Below are positions 46,830 to 54,770 of a stretch of 54,770 nt of DNA, piece by piece; the stretch's first letter is position 1, and each line of letters starts with the position of its first letter. Both the position numbers and the translations under genes were made by a program. Source of the stretch: CAYFMH01 sp964344775 (GTDB lineage: Bacteria; Patescibacteriota; Gracilibacteria; UBA4473); contig CAYFOO010000004.1 in assembly GCA_964344775.1 (NCBI GenBank), positions 1-54,770 of the forward strand, read 5' to 3'. The notes beneath the pieces are model-generated. The model searched no databases. It saw nothing but the letters and a program-made list of their open reading frames with translations, and was not told the origin of the DNA.

Positions 46830-47585
46830 TTACAAGTCCGGATCAATCGGCTCCTCATCTTCCTCAGCATAATCCGCACCGAAGAGTCTCTCTGAATTCA
46901 ATACATCATTACCATAAGATTGATAAAACCAATGATAAACTGCTTCAGCAACTCCATTTCCAGTTCCAAACATTCCCAGAAGAAAAGGGAGCGTCAAAAA
47001 ACTAACAATCGCCGGAGTTCCCTTAGTCAGCATGGTACCAAAGAAAAAGAAAAGCACGAGTGCCAGAACCGCTCCATAGAGGTGTACCAAAAGATGTTTA
47101 GTATTTCGAATAATTTCTAAGACAAAGAACGTAAACAAAGCTAGAATCACTGCATGCAACATTGCACTTGCCGCAATCCCTACTGGCCCCCAGAGTTTCG
47201 CTGCTACAATATAAACAGGGATCATAAGAAAAACAAAAAGCAATCCTGCAAAGAAAACATGAGTGATCGCTGTAGCTTTAGCAACGTATCTTTCTTCCAA
47301 AGTACTAAAGATAAAAACATAAGCAATGCTCGCCGCCAAAGTCGCTAAAAAAACTGCAAATATCACAATGTAAATAAAAAGCGGATGCATTTTCGGGACA
47401 CTAAGTTTGATACCAAATTCATTGGTCTGCACATCTGAAGGAGAAAGTACATCTCCTACAATCGACCAAGAAAGAAAAAGAATTAATCCCCAAACAATAG
47501 TCCCTACCAATCCAGCACCAAACCCGGATAGAAATCGGAAAACGATCAGGGAGATCGGAAAATGTTCAGTTTTAGCTTCTGGCAT
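46830..47585 (-). CDS. Polytopic membrane protein, unknown
   Basis: About 251 residues from the ATG at 47585 (MPEAKTEHFPISLIVF); an upstream ATG would lie inside trmD and adds non-membrane sequence. There are six or seven hydrophobic helices and an acidic C-terminus (DYAEEDEEPIDPDL). No transport or enzyme motif is recognised. It follows trmD on the same strand by about 50 nt, so the two may be co-transcribed. Confidence 0.65.
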   Translation of the reverse strand: MPEAKTEHFPISLIVFRFLSGFGAGLVGTIVWGLILFLSWSIVGDVLSPSDVQTNEFGIKLSVPKMHPLFIYIVIFAVFLATLAASIAYVFIFSTLEERYVAKATAITHVFFAGLLFVFLMIPVYIVAAKLWGPVGIAASAMLHAVILALFTFFVLEIIRNTKHLLVHLYGAVLALVLFFFFGTMLTKGTPAIVSFLTLPFLLGMFGTGNGVAEAVYHWFYQSYGNDVLNSERLFGADYAEEDEEPIDPDL

Positions 47586-47638
47586 TTTTTTGTATTTTAA
47601 ATTTTCTTCTCTGATTGTATGGATGGGGTAGGAAAAAA

Positions 47639-48301
47639 TCAATTTTTTTTCTGACACATTTTCTTTCGCCATTTCTCAATCTCTGCATGATGTCCAGAGA
47701 GCAAAACCTCTGGGACTTTCGTCCCTCGAAAATCAGCCGGACGAGTGTAATGCGGGTATTCACACTGACGATCCAATTTGGCTGAAAAACTTTCTTCTTC
47801 GTGACTTTCTGATTTCCCAAGTACTTCTGGACAAAGCCGTGCTACCCCATCTATCACTACCTGTGCAGGCAATTCCCCTCCGGTCAAAACATATTCTCCA
47901 ATAGAAATCTCCTGATCAACCAAATGCTCGCGAACTCTTTGATCAATTCCTTCGTAATGTCCACAGAGCAAAATAATTCGAGTATATTTTTCGGACATTT
48001 CTTCAGCTATTTCTTGTCGGAAAGTTTGACCATGCGGTGTAAGAAAAACAACGGGGGCTTTGTCTTTTTTTAGATTTTTCACATGCTCAATCGCATCAAA
48101 AAGTGGTTGCGGAGTCATCACCATCCCTGCACCTCCTCCGAAAGGCACATCATCTACTTTTTTATGTTTGTCTTCTGAAAAATCCCGGATATTAAAAAGA
48201 TTCACTTCTATTTTTTTTGCCTCAATCGCTCGGCCAATAATCGAAGTGGTGAGAAAAGAATCAAAAAGTTCTGGAAAGAGAGTAAGGACGTCAAATCGCA
48301 T
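47639..48301 (-). CDS. trmD: tRNA (guanine37-N1) methyltransferase
   Basis: It methylates G37 of tRNAs with S-adenosylmethionine, preventing +1 frameshifting. The 220 residues show MRFDVLTLFPELFD, the knot region with VDDVPFGGGAGMVM, LLCGHYEGIDQRV, ISIGEYVLTGGELPAQVVIDG with the catalytic acidic residue nearby, and YTRPADFRGTKVPEVLLSGHH. All family signatures are present. It is unlinked to rpsP, rimM and rplS, its usual partners. Confidence 0.97.
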   Translation of the reverse strand: MRFDVLTLFPELFDSFLTTSIIGRAIEAKKIEVNLFNIRDFSEDKHKKVDDVPFGGGAGMVMTPQPLFDAIEHVKNLKKDKAPVVFLTPHGQTFRQEIAEEMSEKYTRIILLCGHYEGIDQRVREHLVDQEISIGEYVLTGGELPAQVVIDGVARLCPEVLGKSESHEEESFSAKLDRQCEYPHYTRPADFRGTKVPEVLLSGHHAEIEKWRKKMCQKKN

Positions 48302-48421
48302 GAGAATAAATTAGCCAATCTGTTCTACTGAAAAATAATGGTTTCGTAAATAGTCATAAATTCTTTTGACTTTTAAAAATAGGTCTGGGAGAATACGAGA
48401 GTACAATTTTTTTATACAAAA

Positions 48422-48964
48422 ATGAAAAAAACATTTATCGCCCTCAGCCTGCTCGGTACTTTTTTGGCAAACAATGTCCTCGCACAAGATTTCCCAGTAG
48501 GAGATCCTCAAGTTAAATTTGAAGTGGTGAATGTCTCACAAGATAATCAAAATGCTGAAAGCGTAGGAGCTCGTCCAGGAGATGTCCTCAGGTATTCTTT
48601 GACCGCTTTTTCACAGAGTGAAAATGCTGAAAACTTCAGCCCAAAAATAGATATTTCTCAAATTCTTGTCACTACAGAACTGATCGACACCGGAATCGGA
48701 GAGGTTTCAGAAAGCAAAGAATTGATTTTTCCGGCTTTTTCCCAAGCGGCTCCGTATGAAAGAAACTTCACTTTCTTTTCTCGCGTGAAACCTGATTGTG
48801 GAAACTTTGGAGAGCTGAGTGTGTCAGCACACGGAAAAGTAACACTCGTGAAACTCAACTGTGGACTCACTACTACTGGTCCAGGAACAGAGATGGTAAT
48901 TTTTTTAGTACTTTTGACGATTGGTGTTTTTGCTCTTTTTCTCTGCTCTCATCGGAAAGAATAG
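48422..48964 (+). CDS. Secreted wall/membrane-anchored protein with LPXTG-like tail
   Basis: A 180-residue precursor with a signal peptide (KKTFIALSLLGTFLANNVLAQ), a beta-rich domain (PGDVLRYSLTAFSQSENAENFS, resembling DUF11-type surface repeats) with two Cys, and a C-terminal anchor: TTTGPG, a hydrophobic helix and the basic CSHRKE end. TTTGPG before the helix recalls a non-canonical LPXTG sorting signal, which would fit a monoderm with sortase. No sortase gene is in the window, so membrane anchoring alone is also possible. Confidence 0.75.
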   Translation: MKKTFIALSLLGTFLANNVLAQDFPVGDPQVKFEVVNVSQDNQNAESVGARPGDVLRYSLTAFSQSENAENFSPKIDISQILVTTELIDTGIGEVSESKELIFPAFSQAAPYERNFTFFSRVKPDCGNFGELSVSAHGKVTLVKLNCGLTTTGPGTEMVIFLVLLTIGVFALFLCSHRKE

Positions 48965-49043
48965 GACTTTTACAAAATAAATCTTTTTATGTGAGAAAGA
49001 ATCTTGTGATTTTCTCTTTTTTACCTACATTTTCGCTGAAATC

Positions 49044-49598
49044 ATGAAAAAAGTAGGCATCCTGGCTTTTCAGGGCGGAGTGGGAGAACATGAAAAAAAA
49101 TTTAACGAGTTAGAGATACAAGTAAAATGGATCAAACAAAAATCCGATCTAGAAGGCATCACTCATTTGGTTATCCCGGGTGGAGAAAGTTCGGTAATCG
49201 GACGATTTCTCCAGTCTTCTGGGCTGGATCAAGCTATTCGAGAAAAATGTATCAATAGCCAATTAAATATTTGGGGCACTTGTGCGGGAGCTATTTTGTT
49301 GGCGGAAAAAGGATCTCCCTATTGCCTCCACTTAGTCGATATCGAAATTGAGAGAAATGCCTACGGCAAACAAATTCATTCCTTTATTGAATCTATTTTT
49401 TTACCAGAACTAAAGGATGAAATAGAGGCCGTGTTTATACGAGCTCCCATCATCAAAAAAGTAGGAGGAGATGTTAAAATTCTTGGGGAATATAATTCCA
49501 CTCCAATAATTTGCAGAAACGACCAGATTCTGATATCTACTTTTCACCCAGAATTAAGTGATTCTGTACTGGTTCATAAATATTTCTTGAGCTTTTAA
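49044..49598 (+). CDS. pdxT: Pyridoxal 5'-phosphate synthase glutaminase subunit
   Basis: A class I glutaminase that hands ammonia to PdxS. The 184 residues have GILAFQGGVGEHEKKF at the start, PGGESSVIGRF, the nucleophile Cys in WGTCAGAILLA, and the His/Glu pair in STFHPELS. The SRGNP-type loop near VDIEIERNAYGKQ is complete. It precedes pdxS here, the reverse of the usual S-T order, with 308 bp between. Confidence 0.94.
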   Translation: MKKVGILAFQGGVGEHEKKFNELEIQVKWIKQKSDLEGITHLVIPGGESSVIGRFLQSSGLDQAIREKCINSQLNIWGTCAGAILLAEKGSPYCLHLVDIEIERNAYGKQIHSFIESIFLPELKDEIEAVFIRAPIIKKVGGDVKILGEYNSTPIICRNDQILISTFHPELSDSVLVHKYFLSF

Positions 49599-49906
49599 AA
49601 CTTAAAGGTTAAAAGTTAAAGGTCAAAACGGAAAATAAGGAGCAAGGAAACAGTTTGAATCAAAAATTAAGAATCATGAATCAAGGTCAAAACACAAAAG
49701 TCAAAACTGTGAACTATAAACTAATAATTATCCCGTTAACCGGGTATTTCAATGCCCGGTCCCAATGCAATCGGGAAGTTCGAAACACAAAGGGCAAATC
49801 TACAATTATACCTGTCGGCCATAGCTCGGCCTGTCCTCCGAAGCTAGAAAGCGAAGGATGAAAGAGCGAAGGCTGAAATCTAAAATCTGCAATAATCTAA
49901 ATAACC
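49599..49906. other. pdxT-pdxS spacer with hairpins and repeat words
   Basis: No gene is seen. It contains the tight hairpin CCGGGTATTTCAATGCCCGG (49740-49759), followed by a second imperfect stem (TCCC...GGGA). A dispersed TGTCGGCC/TGTCCTCCGAAGC...GAAGGA element lies at 49812-49860. The left part is made of AAAAGTTAAAGGTCAAAAC-type words. Possible regulatory leader for pdxS. Confidence 0.4.
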
Positions 49907-50782
49907 ATGACTAAAAACTACACAAAACTCGGAAAAGATCTCGCTCGCATGCTCAAAGGCGGTGTAATTATGGACGTCGTCACCCCAGAAGAAGCAAAAA
50001 TCGCTGAAGAAGCAGGGGCCTGTGCTGTCATGGCACTTGAGAGAGTTCCGGCAGACATCAGAAAAGATGGGGGCGTCGCCCGAATGAGCGATCCCAAAAT
50101 GATAAAAGAAATCCAAGAAGCAGTGAGTATCCCGGTGATGGCAAAAGTTCGAATCGGACATTTGGTTGAAGCTCAAATCTTGGAAGCACTGGAAGTGGAT
50201 TTTATCGATGAATCAGAAGTCCTCACACCAGCCGATGATGAATTTCATATTGATAAAACAAACTTCAAAGTACCTTTTGTCTGTGGGGCTAGAAATATCG
50301 GAGAAGCTCTCCGCAGAGTGGCTGAAGGAGCCTGTATGATTCGAACCAAAGGAGAAGCCGGAACCGGAAATGTGGTAGAAGCCGTCCGACACATGCGAGC
50401 GATTCATGAAGGGATCAAAAAAATTGTTGAAATGGACAAAAAATCCCTTGCAAACTTTGCCCTAGAAATCAGAGTCCCGATTGAATTACTTCAAGAAGTA
50501 CAAAAACTAAAATCTCTCCCAGTCGTAAATTTTTCTGCTGGAGGCGTCGCGACTCCCGCTGATGCAGCACTCATGATGCAATTAGGTGCAGAAGGCGTCT
50601 TCGTCGGATCCGGAATCTTCAAGTCAGAAAATCCAAAGAAAACCGCCAAGGCAATCGTTCAAGCGGTAACATACTTCGATAATCCTAAAAAACTCGCTGA
50701 AGTTTCAGAAAATCTCGGCTCCGCTATGCCTGGTCGAGAAATCGAAACCCTCGAAGTACAAATGCAAAACCGAGGAAATTAA
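49907..50782 (+). CDS. pdxS: Pyridoxal 5'-phosphate synthase lyase subunit
   Basis: It makes PLP from ribose-5-phosphate, glyceraldehyde-3-phosphate and ammonia. The 291 residues form the PdxS TIM barrel: KGGVIMDVVTPEEAKIAEEAGACAVMAL with the first Asp/Lys, PVMAKVRIGH with the catalytic Lys, DFIDESEVLTPADDEFHI, RTKGEAGTGN and GAEGVFVGSGIFKSENP. All key residues are present. With pdxT it should give PLP independence, unusual in small-genome CPR bacteria. Confidence 0.97.
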   Translation: MTKNYTKLGKDLARMLKGGVIMDVVTPEEAKIAEEAGACAVMALERVPADIRKDGGVARMSDPKMIKEIQEAVSIPVMAKVRIGHLVEAQILEALEVDFIDESEVLTPADDEFHIDKTNFKVPFVCGARNIGEALRRVAEGACMIRTKGEAGTGNVVEAVRHMRAIHEGIKKIVEMDKKSLANFALEIRVPIELLQEVQKLKSLPVVNFSAGGVATPADAALMMQLGAEGVFVGSGIFKSENPKKTAKAIVQAVTYFDNPKKLAEVSENLGSAMPGREIETLEVQMQNRGN

Positions 50783-50787
50783 AAAAA

Positions 50788-50851
50788 GTGGGAAGTTGTA
50801 GGTTATAAGTTATAAGGATTTTATTTATTCCCTACAACCTACAACCTATAA
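50788..50851. repeat. TTGTAGG-word hairpin element between pdxS and the zinc-ribbon gene
   Basis: GTGGGAAGTTGTAGGTTATA with AGTTATAAGG faces CCCTACAACCTACAACCTAT. The element fills the whole gap and ends within a few nucleotides of the next start codon. Confidence 0.7.
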
Positions 50852-50855
50852 AACC

Positions 50856-51119
50856 ATGCTCCCTATCTACTCCACTTCAGAAATAAAAAAATTCCTCTGT
50901 CTGGATTGTGAATCCCGATTCGAGGAAGAAATTTATGATGAAATTGTGCAGGAATTCGCTTGTTTGAATTGCGGAGGAATCAATATTCTCCCTTTCCCTG
51001 AATCTGCCATCGGACAGCACGGATGTAGCTCAAAAAACTGCTCCCGACGAGTAAAAAACACGGGAGAGATTTGGGATTGTACTGAATGTGATGAATCTTG
51101 TAATTCTTGTGGAAAATAA
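50856..51119 (+). CDS. Small zinc-ribbon protein
   Basis: An 87-residue, Cys-rich protein with at least ten cysteines in three groups: FLCLDCESRF with FACLNCGG (a four-Cys zinc ribbon), HGCSSKNCSRR, and WDCTECDESCNSCGK. It probably binds two zinc ions. Small ribbons of this kind often occur with transcription or translation proteins; its partner is unknown. It follows pdxS after a hairpin element. Confidence 0.75.
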   Translation: MLPIYSTSEIKKFLCLDCESRFEEEIYDEIVQEFACLNCGGINILPFPESAIGQHGCSSKNCSRRVKNTGEIWDCTECDESCNSCGK

Positions 51120-51168
51120 AATTTGAAAAAATCCACGTTTTCTGACATTCTGAGTCTGTCTGAAAAGA

Positions 51169-52647
51169 ATGAAAATAAAAATCAAAAAAATCCTTTCGCT
51201 GCTACTGGTAAGTGTGCTGACTTTCACCCTTTTTGGTTGTGAAAAAAAATCAGGAACTGGAGTCGCAGTAAAAACAGTAAGATTGCAAATCTGGGCCACA
51301 GCTGATGAAGCTAATATTATTAGTGCCATCAGCCGGGAATTTGTTTCTAAATCTGGGAATCCAGGACTTTCTGTACAAACTATTTCTTTTGCCGATGATG
51401 CAGAATTGCAAAATTTTTTGGTGGATAAAATGGCTGAAGGAAACCAGCCAGACGTCATCTACACCAGTGGAAACTGGATTGCTGGAAATAGAAAAAAACT
51501 AATCCCACTCGAAGGGGATAAAACATTTTCTCCTTTTAAATTTGAAGAAACTTTTGTCAGAGCTGCCATGGATGCCCTTGTTTTTGATAACAAAATCTGG
51601 GGAGTCCCGATGGCCATAGATTCTCTAGCACTTTTTTATAATGAAGATCATCTGGCTAATAGCCTTGAAAACAGAAATAAACCGGGAAAAACCTGGGCTG
51701 TTTTTCGAAAAGATACAGAAGCACTTAACCGTCAGGATAATTCTTTTGAAAGATTCTCTATTTCTGGAGCGGCCATGGGACGAATGGATAATCTAAATTA
51801 TGGATTTGAGATTTTAGAAAATTTAATGGTGCAAATGGGAGTTCGATTTTTTTCAGAAGCCGGAGACACCTCTAGAATCTCCAGTAGCAGTGGGTTTTCT
51901 AGAGATGGGAAGAGGGAAAATTTTGGTGTTAGTGCGGTGAATTTTTTCACCAGTTTTTCTGACTCCCGATTCAAAAACTTTTCTTGGACTGATCTCCTAG
52001 CAGATGCTTATTCCAGCGAAAAAGAGTATGACCCTTTTGTACAAGAAAAAGTTTCCATGGTTTTTGGTTTTGCTAAAGATTTTGAACGGCTTAAAAATTT
52101 ACGAAAAAAACGAGATAAGGTTGGAGCAAAAATAATTCCAGAGAAGTCTATCCGGGTGGCTTTTTTACCACAGATTGAGGATCCGAATTCTTCTCATACA
52201 CGAGAAGTAGTAGCAAAAGTAAAAGCTCTAGCCGTCCCGCGTACTGCCAAAAATCCTGAAACTGCTTGGCGGTTTCTGAAGTTTGCCATCAAAGAAGACA
52301 ATCTTCGAAGTTTTTTTAACGAAACCAACCTTCCCACTCCTCGGCTCAGTCTGATCCCAGAACAAGAAGCCGAACCGGGAATTGGGATTTTTGTGAGACA
52401 AGCAAAATTTGCCAGGCCAAACCTCACTCCCATGTCAAAAAAAGAAATCATTCGTGGGCTTAAAGACGTAGTAATACAGGTAAACAATGGAAAAGGGACA
52501 TCAAATAAAGGGTTACAAAACTTAGAAAGCATCCTCACTGGAAAATTACGAAGAAAAGCTTCTCATGAACGAGCAATAGGACAGAGAAAAAAGAAGGAGG
52601 AGGAAAGCAAAAAAAGCGAAGGTGGAATGAAAGCAGAAAAGAAGTAA
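51169..52647 (+). CDS. Extracellular solute-binding lipoprotein (MalE-like)
   Basis: A 492-residue lipoprotein with signal peptide and lipobox LFGC, so LspA should process it. The mature part is a type 1 solute-binding fold: LQIWATADEANIISAISREF, QPDVIYTSGNWIAGN, IWGVPMAIDSLALFYNED and KNPETAWRFLKFAIKED, as in sugar-binding ABC proteins. The C-terminus ends in a Lys/Glu-rich tail of about 40 residues. No permease or ATPase genes are adjacent, so it is an orphan here. Ligand unknown; an oligosaccharide is most likely by family. Confidence 0.88.
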   Translation: MKIKIKKILSLLLVSVLTFTLFGCEKKSGTGVAVKTVRLQIWATADEANIISAISREFVSKSGNPGLSVQTISFADDAELQNFLVDKMAEGNQPDVIYTSGNWIAGNRKKLIPLEGDKTFSPFKFEETFVRAAMDALVFDNKIWGVPMAIDSLALFYNEDHLANSLENRNKPGKTWAVFRKDTEALNRQDNSFERFSISGAAMGRMDNLNYGFEILENLMVQMGVRFFSEAGDTSRISSSSGFSRDGKRENFGVSAVNFFTSFSDSRFKNFSWTDLLADAYSSEKEYDPFVQEKVSMVFGFAKDFERLKNLRKKRDKVGAKIIPEKSIRVAFLPQIEDPNSSHTREVVAKVKALAVPRTAKNPETAWRFLKFAIKEDNLRSFFNETNLPTPRLSLIPEQEAEPGIGIFVRQAKFARPNLTPMSKKEIIRGLKDVVIQVNNGKGTSNKGLQNLESILTGKLRRKASHERAIGQRKKKEEESKKSEGGMKAEKK

Positions 52648-52746
52648 ACAAGATTACAAGTTGACGAGAAAACAAGAAGTACCTAATTTTGAAACACCAT
52701 TTTTCATTTTCTCGTAATCTTGTTCGCTCGTAATCTCGTTATCTAA
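52648..52746. repeat. About 110-bp hairpin element, copy B
   Basis: Inverted relative of 42432-42545. AACAAGATTACAAGTTGACG leads through AAGTACCTAATTTTG to CTCGTAATCTTGTTCGCTCG and TAATCTCGTTATCT. It fills the gap between the solute-binding and ligase-like genes. Confidence 0.75.
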
Positions 52747-52753
52747 AAAACAA

Positions 52754-53866
52754 ATGAAAACCAACTTTAACATTTCTGAAGAATCTATCACCAAAATAAA
52801 ACTCATATTTCCCACGCTGGGAATTGGATTTTTTTTGCTCACTTTTTGGCTTCCCACGGGAATAACCTTGGGCGGCGATCCTTATTTCTTAGGAAGTTTT
52901 CTTTCGGAATTGGAAATTGTTCTCCCTCTTTGCACCATAGGAATTCTATTGGTTCTCATGGTTCAAATCCTGAAAAAAAATTTCAAAATCTCACAATCCA
53001 AATGGATATTAATTTCCATATTCCTAGCAGGGGAAGCAATTTTAGCTTTTCTTTCTCGTGATCCACAAATCTCTATTTTATATTTACTCTTGTGGGTATT
53101 CGCCATTTGCGGATTCGGACTTCAAGAAATTTTTCATCCAGAGGGGAAAATAAAACGCCTTTTGTTTTTAGTCGGGATCCTTGGCGGATACGGGGCAATG
53201 AAATTTTTTCCAAACCTTGGTGTTATTCCAGATCTTCTGGCTATGGCAGCTACTTTGGGAACTGTTTTTGCCTATTTAGAAGGAAAATTCAAAGGACGGT
53301 TGGTGCTCATTCTTTTTTACGTATTGATCATTTTTGAGAGTCAAAACCTTGGTTTGATACTCCTTTTTCTAGCTACTTGGTTGAGTGCGAAATTTTGGCT
53401 TCCACGAGTACAAAAATCAAAAAATACGAGTCTTTTTATTTTTCCGATCATCTTTTTGATTGGATTAATTATTTGGGGCGGAATTGAAGGGATTCTTACT
53501 TTTGAAAAAATAAGTTTGTCTTTGAAAAATTTGGGACAAAATATGATCTGGGGCACAGGAGAAGGCCAAGCCCTCATAGCTCTACAAAACTTATCTGATA
53601 CCTTCCTCTCTCCGGAAAATTTAAAACTTCCTCCCTATGGTATATTGCACACCTTCTTGGAAAAAGGAATTTTCGGTATAATCTTGACCAGTCTCCTCAT
53701 TTTTTCCCCAATAATTTTTCGATTAAAAAATGGGATTCTTTTTTCTCTCTTATTTTTTGGATTTTGGTTTTTTAGCTCCGCACTGCTCGGAACAGAAAAT
53801 GGGATTCTATTTTTAGGAATGTTTCTACTAGGACTAAAAGAAGAAAAATTCAGAACCAGAAAATAA
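52754..53866 (+). CDS. O-antigen ligase-like polytopic membrane protein
   Basis: A 370-residue protein with about ten membrane helices. A larger extracytoplasmic loop near residues 250-300 contains the segment LGQNMIWGTGEGQAL, similar in place and character to the loop of WaaL/Wzy_C ligases (FGxGxG). It is shorter than most ligases but complete in frame. It could attach or polymerise surface polysaccharide, perhaps with the flippase at 5.8-7.4 kb. Its start follows the repeat element by a few nucleotides. Confidence 0.7.
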   Translation: MKTNFNISEESITKIKLIFPTLGIGFFLLTFWLPTGITLGGDPYFLGSFLSELEIVLPLCTIGILLVLMVQILKKNFKISQSKWILISIFLAGEAILAFLSRDPQISILYLLLWVFAICGFGLQEIFHPEGKIKRLLFLVGILGGYGAMKFFPNLGVIPDLLAMAATLGTVFAYLEGKFKGRLVLILFYVLIIFESQNLGLILLFLATWLSAKFWLPRVQKSKNTSLFIFPIIFLIGLIIWGGIEGILTFEKISLSLKNLGQNMIWGTGEGQALIALQNLSDTFLSPENLKLPPYGILHTFLEKGIFGIILTSLLIFSPIIFRLKNGILFSLLFFGFWFFSSALLGTENGILFLGMFLLGLKEEKFRTRK

Positions 53867-53958
53867 CAATTCCGCTAGAACAAAGCATTGACGTACCGCA
53901 ATTTTTTCATACAATGTCTCCGCTCTTTTTGAGATTTTTAAAAAACAAAATTCAATCC

Positions 53959-54012
53959 ACCCCAAAATTTTATCTATAAAGATAAAGTCGGGGACAGATG
54001 AAATTTTGAGAG
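53959..54012. repeat. tRNA-flanking inverted element (5' of tRNA-Glu)
   Basis: CCAAAATTTTATCTATAAAG...GGGGACAGATGAAATTTTGAGAGG, the same element as 5' of tRNA-Arg, -Ser and -Thr and reading outward. Confidence 0.6.
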
Positions 54013-54080
54013 GAAGGATTTAGAAATACTGGAAGAATTTCGTCAGAAATTTCTGGAAGTATGGATACAATCCTGACGAC

Positions 54081-54155
54081 GTCGCCATCGTCTAGTGGTT
54101 AGGACGCCAGGTTTTCATCCTGGTAACGGGGGTTCGATTCCCCCTGGCGATACCA
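54081..54155 (+). tRNA. tRNA-Glu(UUC)
   Basis: A 75-nt cloverleaf with encoded CCA. Acceptor GTCGCCA/TGGCGAT with a G1-U72 wobble, as in tRNA-Arg here. D-arm GTC...GAC, anticodon stem CCAGG/CCTGG enclosing TTTTCAT (anticodon UUC), T-arm GGGGG-TTCGATT-CCCCC. All standard. Confidence 0.96.
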
Positions 54156-54187
54156 TGTCGGAGAATACTCCGACACTGCGTTTTTTC
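54156..54187 (+). terminator. tRNA-Glu terminator
   Basis: TGTCGGAG/CTCCGACA with AATA loop, then CTGCGTTTTTTC. Same stem as beyond tRNA-Arg, and the homology continues for about 80 nt (TTCTACATT, AAAAAAACT, CCATTTA-like and TATCCTCCTCCTTTCAAAATT words). Confidence 0.85.
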
Positions 54188-54235
54188 TACATTACATTTC
54201 GAAAAAAACTTCATTTACTACGTATCCTCCTCCTT

Positions 54236-54284
54236 TCAAAATTCAATCTGTCCAGAACTCAAACTAATAGATTGAATTTTGGGG
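54236..54284. repeat. tRNA-flanking inverted element (3' of tRNA-Glu)
   Basis: CAAAATTCAATCTGTCC and TAGATTGAATTTTGG form long complementary arms. It faces outward, opposite to the copy 5' of this tRNA, so tRNA-Glu sits between two inverted copies. Confidence 0.6.
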
Positions 54285-54466
54285 CTTTGTGCATCGGTTT
54301 TTGAGAATTCCATTTTTTGTCTTGCAAAAGAAAAGCAAACCTAAATCCTCCAAATTCACCTCGAAAATTTTTGCGAAAAAAACACTTGCCAAAACATCCA
54401 AAAATCATAAGAATACTCTCAAACAAAAACCAAACGTTAATTTTTTATTTCTTAATTCTTATTAAA

Positions 54467-54616
54467 ATGGCAGAAAGACACGAAAAACACACTGACTTAG
54501 GACATGGAGATGCATGGAAAAAAACACCCCATGCTAGCCCAGAAGCAGCAGAACTAGCTTTTTTTGTTGGTACATGTCGGAAAGTAGAGCAAGCAATAGC
54601 AGAGGGAAAAAATTAA
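54467..54616 (+). CDS. Very small hypothetical protein
   Basis: A 49-residue, His- and Ala-rich protein (MAERHEKHTDLGHGDAWKK, then a helix SPEAAELAFFVGTCRKVEQAIAEG). The start at 54467 was chosen because the frame further upstream is AT-rich and not protein-like. No family is recognised. It lies alone beyond the tRNA-Glu region. Confidence 0.45.
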   Translation: MAERHEKHTDLGHGDAWKKTPHASPEAAELAFFVGTCRKVEQAIAEGKN

Positions 54617-54716
54617 TCTCTTAAATACAAAAACCTAAACTTCATCTTTGCCTTTCGGCAGATTTTTTGTGTTTCGCAAAATACATCTTTAATTTTCAAA
54701 AAAAACATAAAAAAAC

Positions 54717-54770
54717 ATGGATATTCAAACAATTTGGGGCAAAAAGTTATGTAAAACAGTGGAGAAGGGA
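54717..54770 (+). CDS. Possible start of a gene cut by the window end
   Basis: An ATG opens a frame of 18 codons (MDIQTIWGKKLCKTVEKG) to the last base. The opening, with a Trp near residue 7, resembles the N-terminal helix of DnaA, but 18 residues are too few to name it. No clear ribosome site precedes it. Confidence 0.3.
   Translation, partial: MDIQTIWGKKLCKTVEKG

Noticed and set aside
1..54770. Alternative genetic code (TGA as glycine, as in Gracilibacteria)
   Set aside because: TGA ends rpmC in an ATGA overlap with rpsQ and ends other complete genes at family length; no in-frame TGA is needed in conserved genes.

Overview
The window looks like chromosome from a Candidate Phyla Radiation (Patescibacteria) bacterium, most likely close to Peregrinibacteria; this is an inference from gene content, not a database result. 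The supporting signs are AT-rich DNA, a standard genetic code (TGA works as a stop, for example at the rpmC/rpsQ ATGA overlap), few Shine-Dalgarno sites, a pair of paralogous VirD4/TraG-like membrane ATPases, LPXTG-like and lipoprotein surface proteins, many small orphan genes, and scrambled operons.

Layout. 1-4.1 kb: a possible small structured RNA, aspS, a purine nucleoside/MTA phosphorylase and a DAHP synthase. 4.1-8.0 kb: two GC-rich secreted-protein genes bracket tRNA-Thr, a GIY-YIG gene, tRNA-Ser and a flippase. 8.0-14.7 kb: an M16 peptidase, murA and a 1229-residue leuS carrying two foreign domains. 14.7-20.4 kb: two orphans, an isolated ribosomal block (L16-L29-S17-L14), a four-helix-bundle (IVP) gene inside inverted repeats, xth, a REP-associated transposase (RAYT) and dus. 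20.4-30 kb: purF, surface and FecR-like proteins, S20, lspA, aroC, an SSB-tail protein and a PLD-like protein. 31-40.5 kb: tRNA-Arg, aroE, the first VirD4-like ATPase, an rpoC without rpoB, and rpsL. 41-48.3 kb: aroB, pilD, the second VirD4-like ATPase, a second IVP gene, membrane proteins and trmD. 48.4-54.8 kb: a surface protein, pdxT/pdxS, a zinc-ribbon protein, an orphan solute-binding lipoprotein, an O-antigen-ligase-like protein and tRNA-Glu.

How the genes work together. Four shikimate-pathway genes (DAHP synthase, aroB, aroE, aroC) lie in the window, none next to another. With purF and PdxST they suggest more biosynthesis than the most reduced CPR. Envelope genes include murA, a flippase, a ligase-like protein, lspA with two lipoproteins, pilD, and LPXTG/DUF916-like surface proteins. 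tRNA functions include aspS, leuS, trmD, dus and four tRNA genes.

The most unusual feature is a dense population of small palindromic and word-repeat elements associated with HUH transposases and IVP genes. They include hairpin elements that fill whole intergenic gaps, elements pointing outward on the flanks of tRNA genes, a 27-bp tandem array repeating the tRNA-Ser CCA end, palindromes read in frame inside genes, and an IS200-type transposase domain inserted in LeuRS itself.
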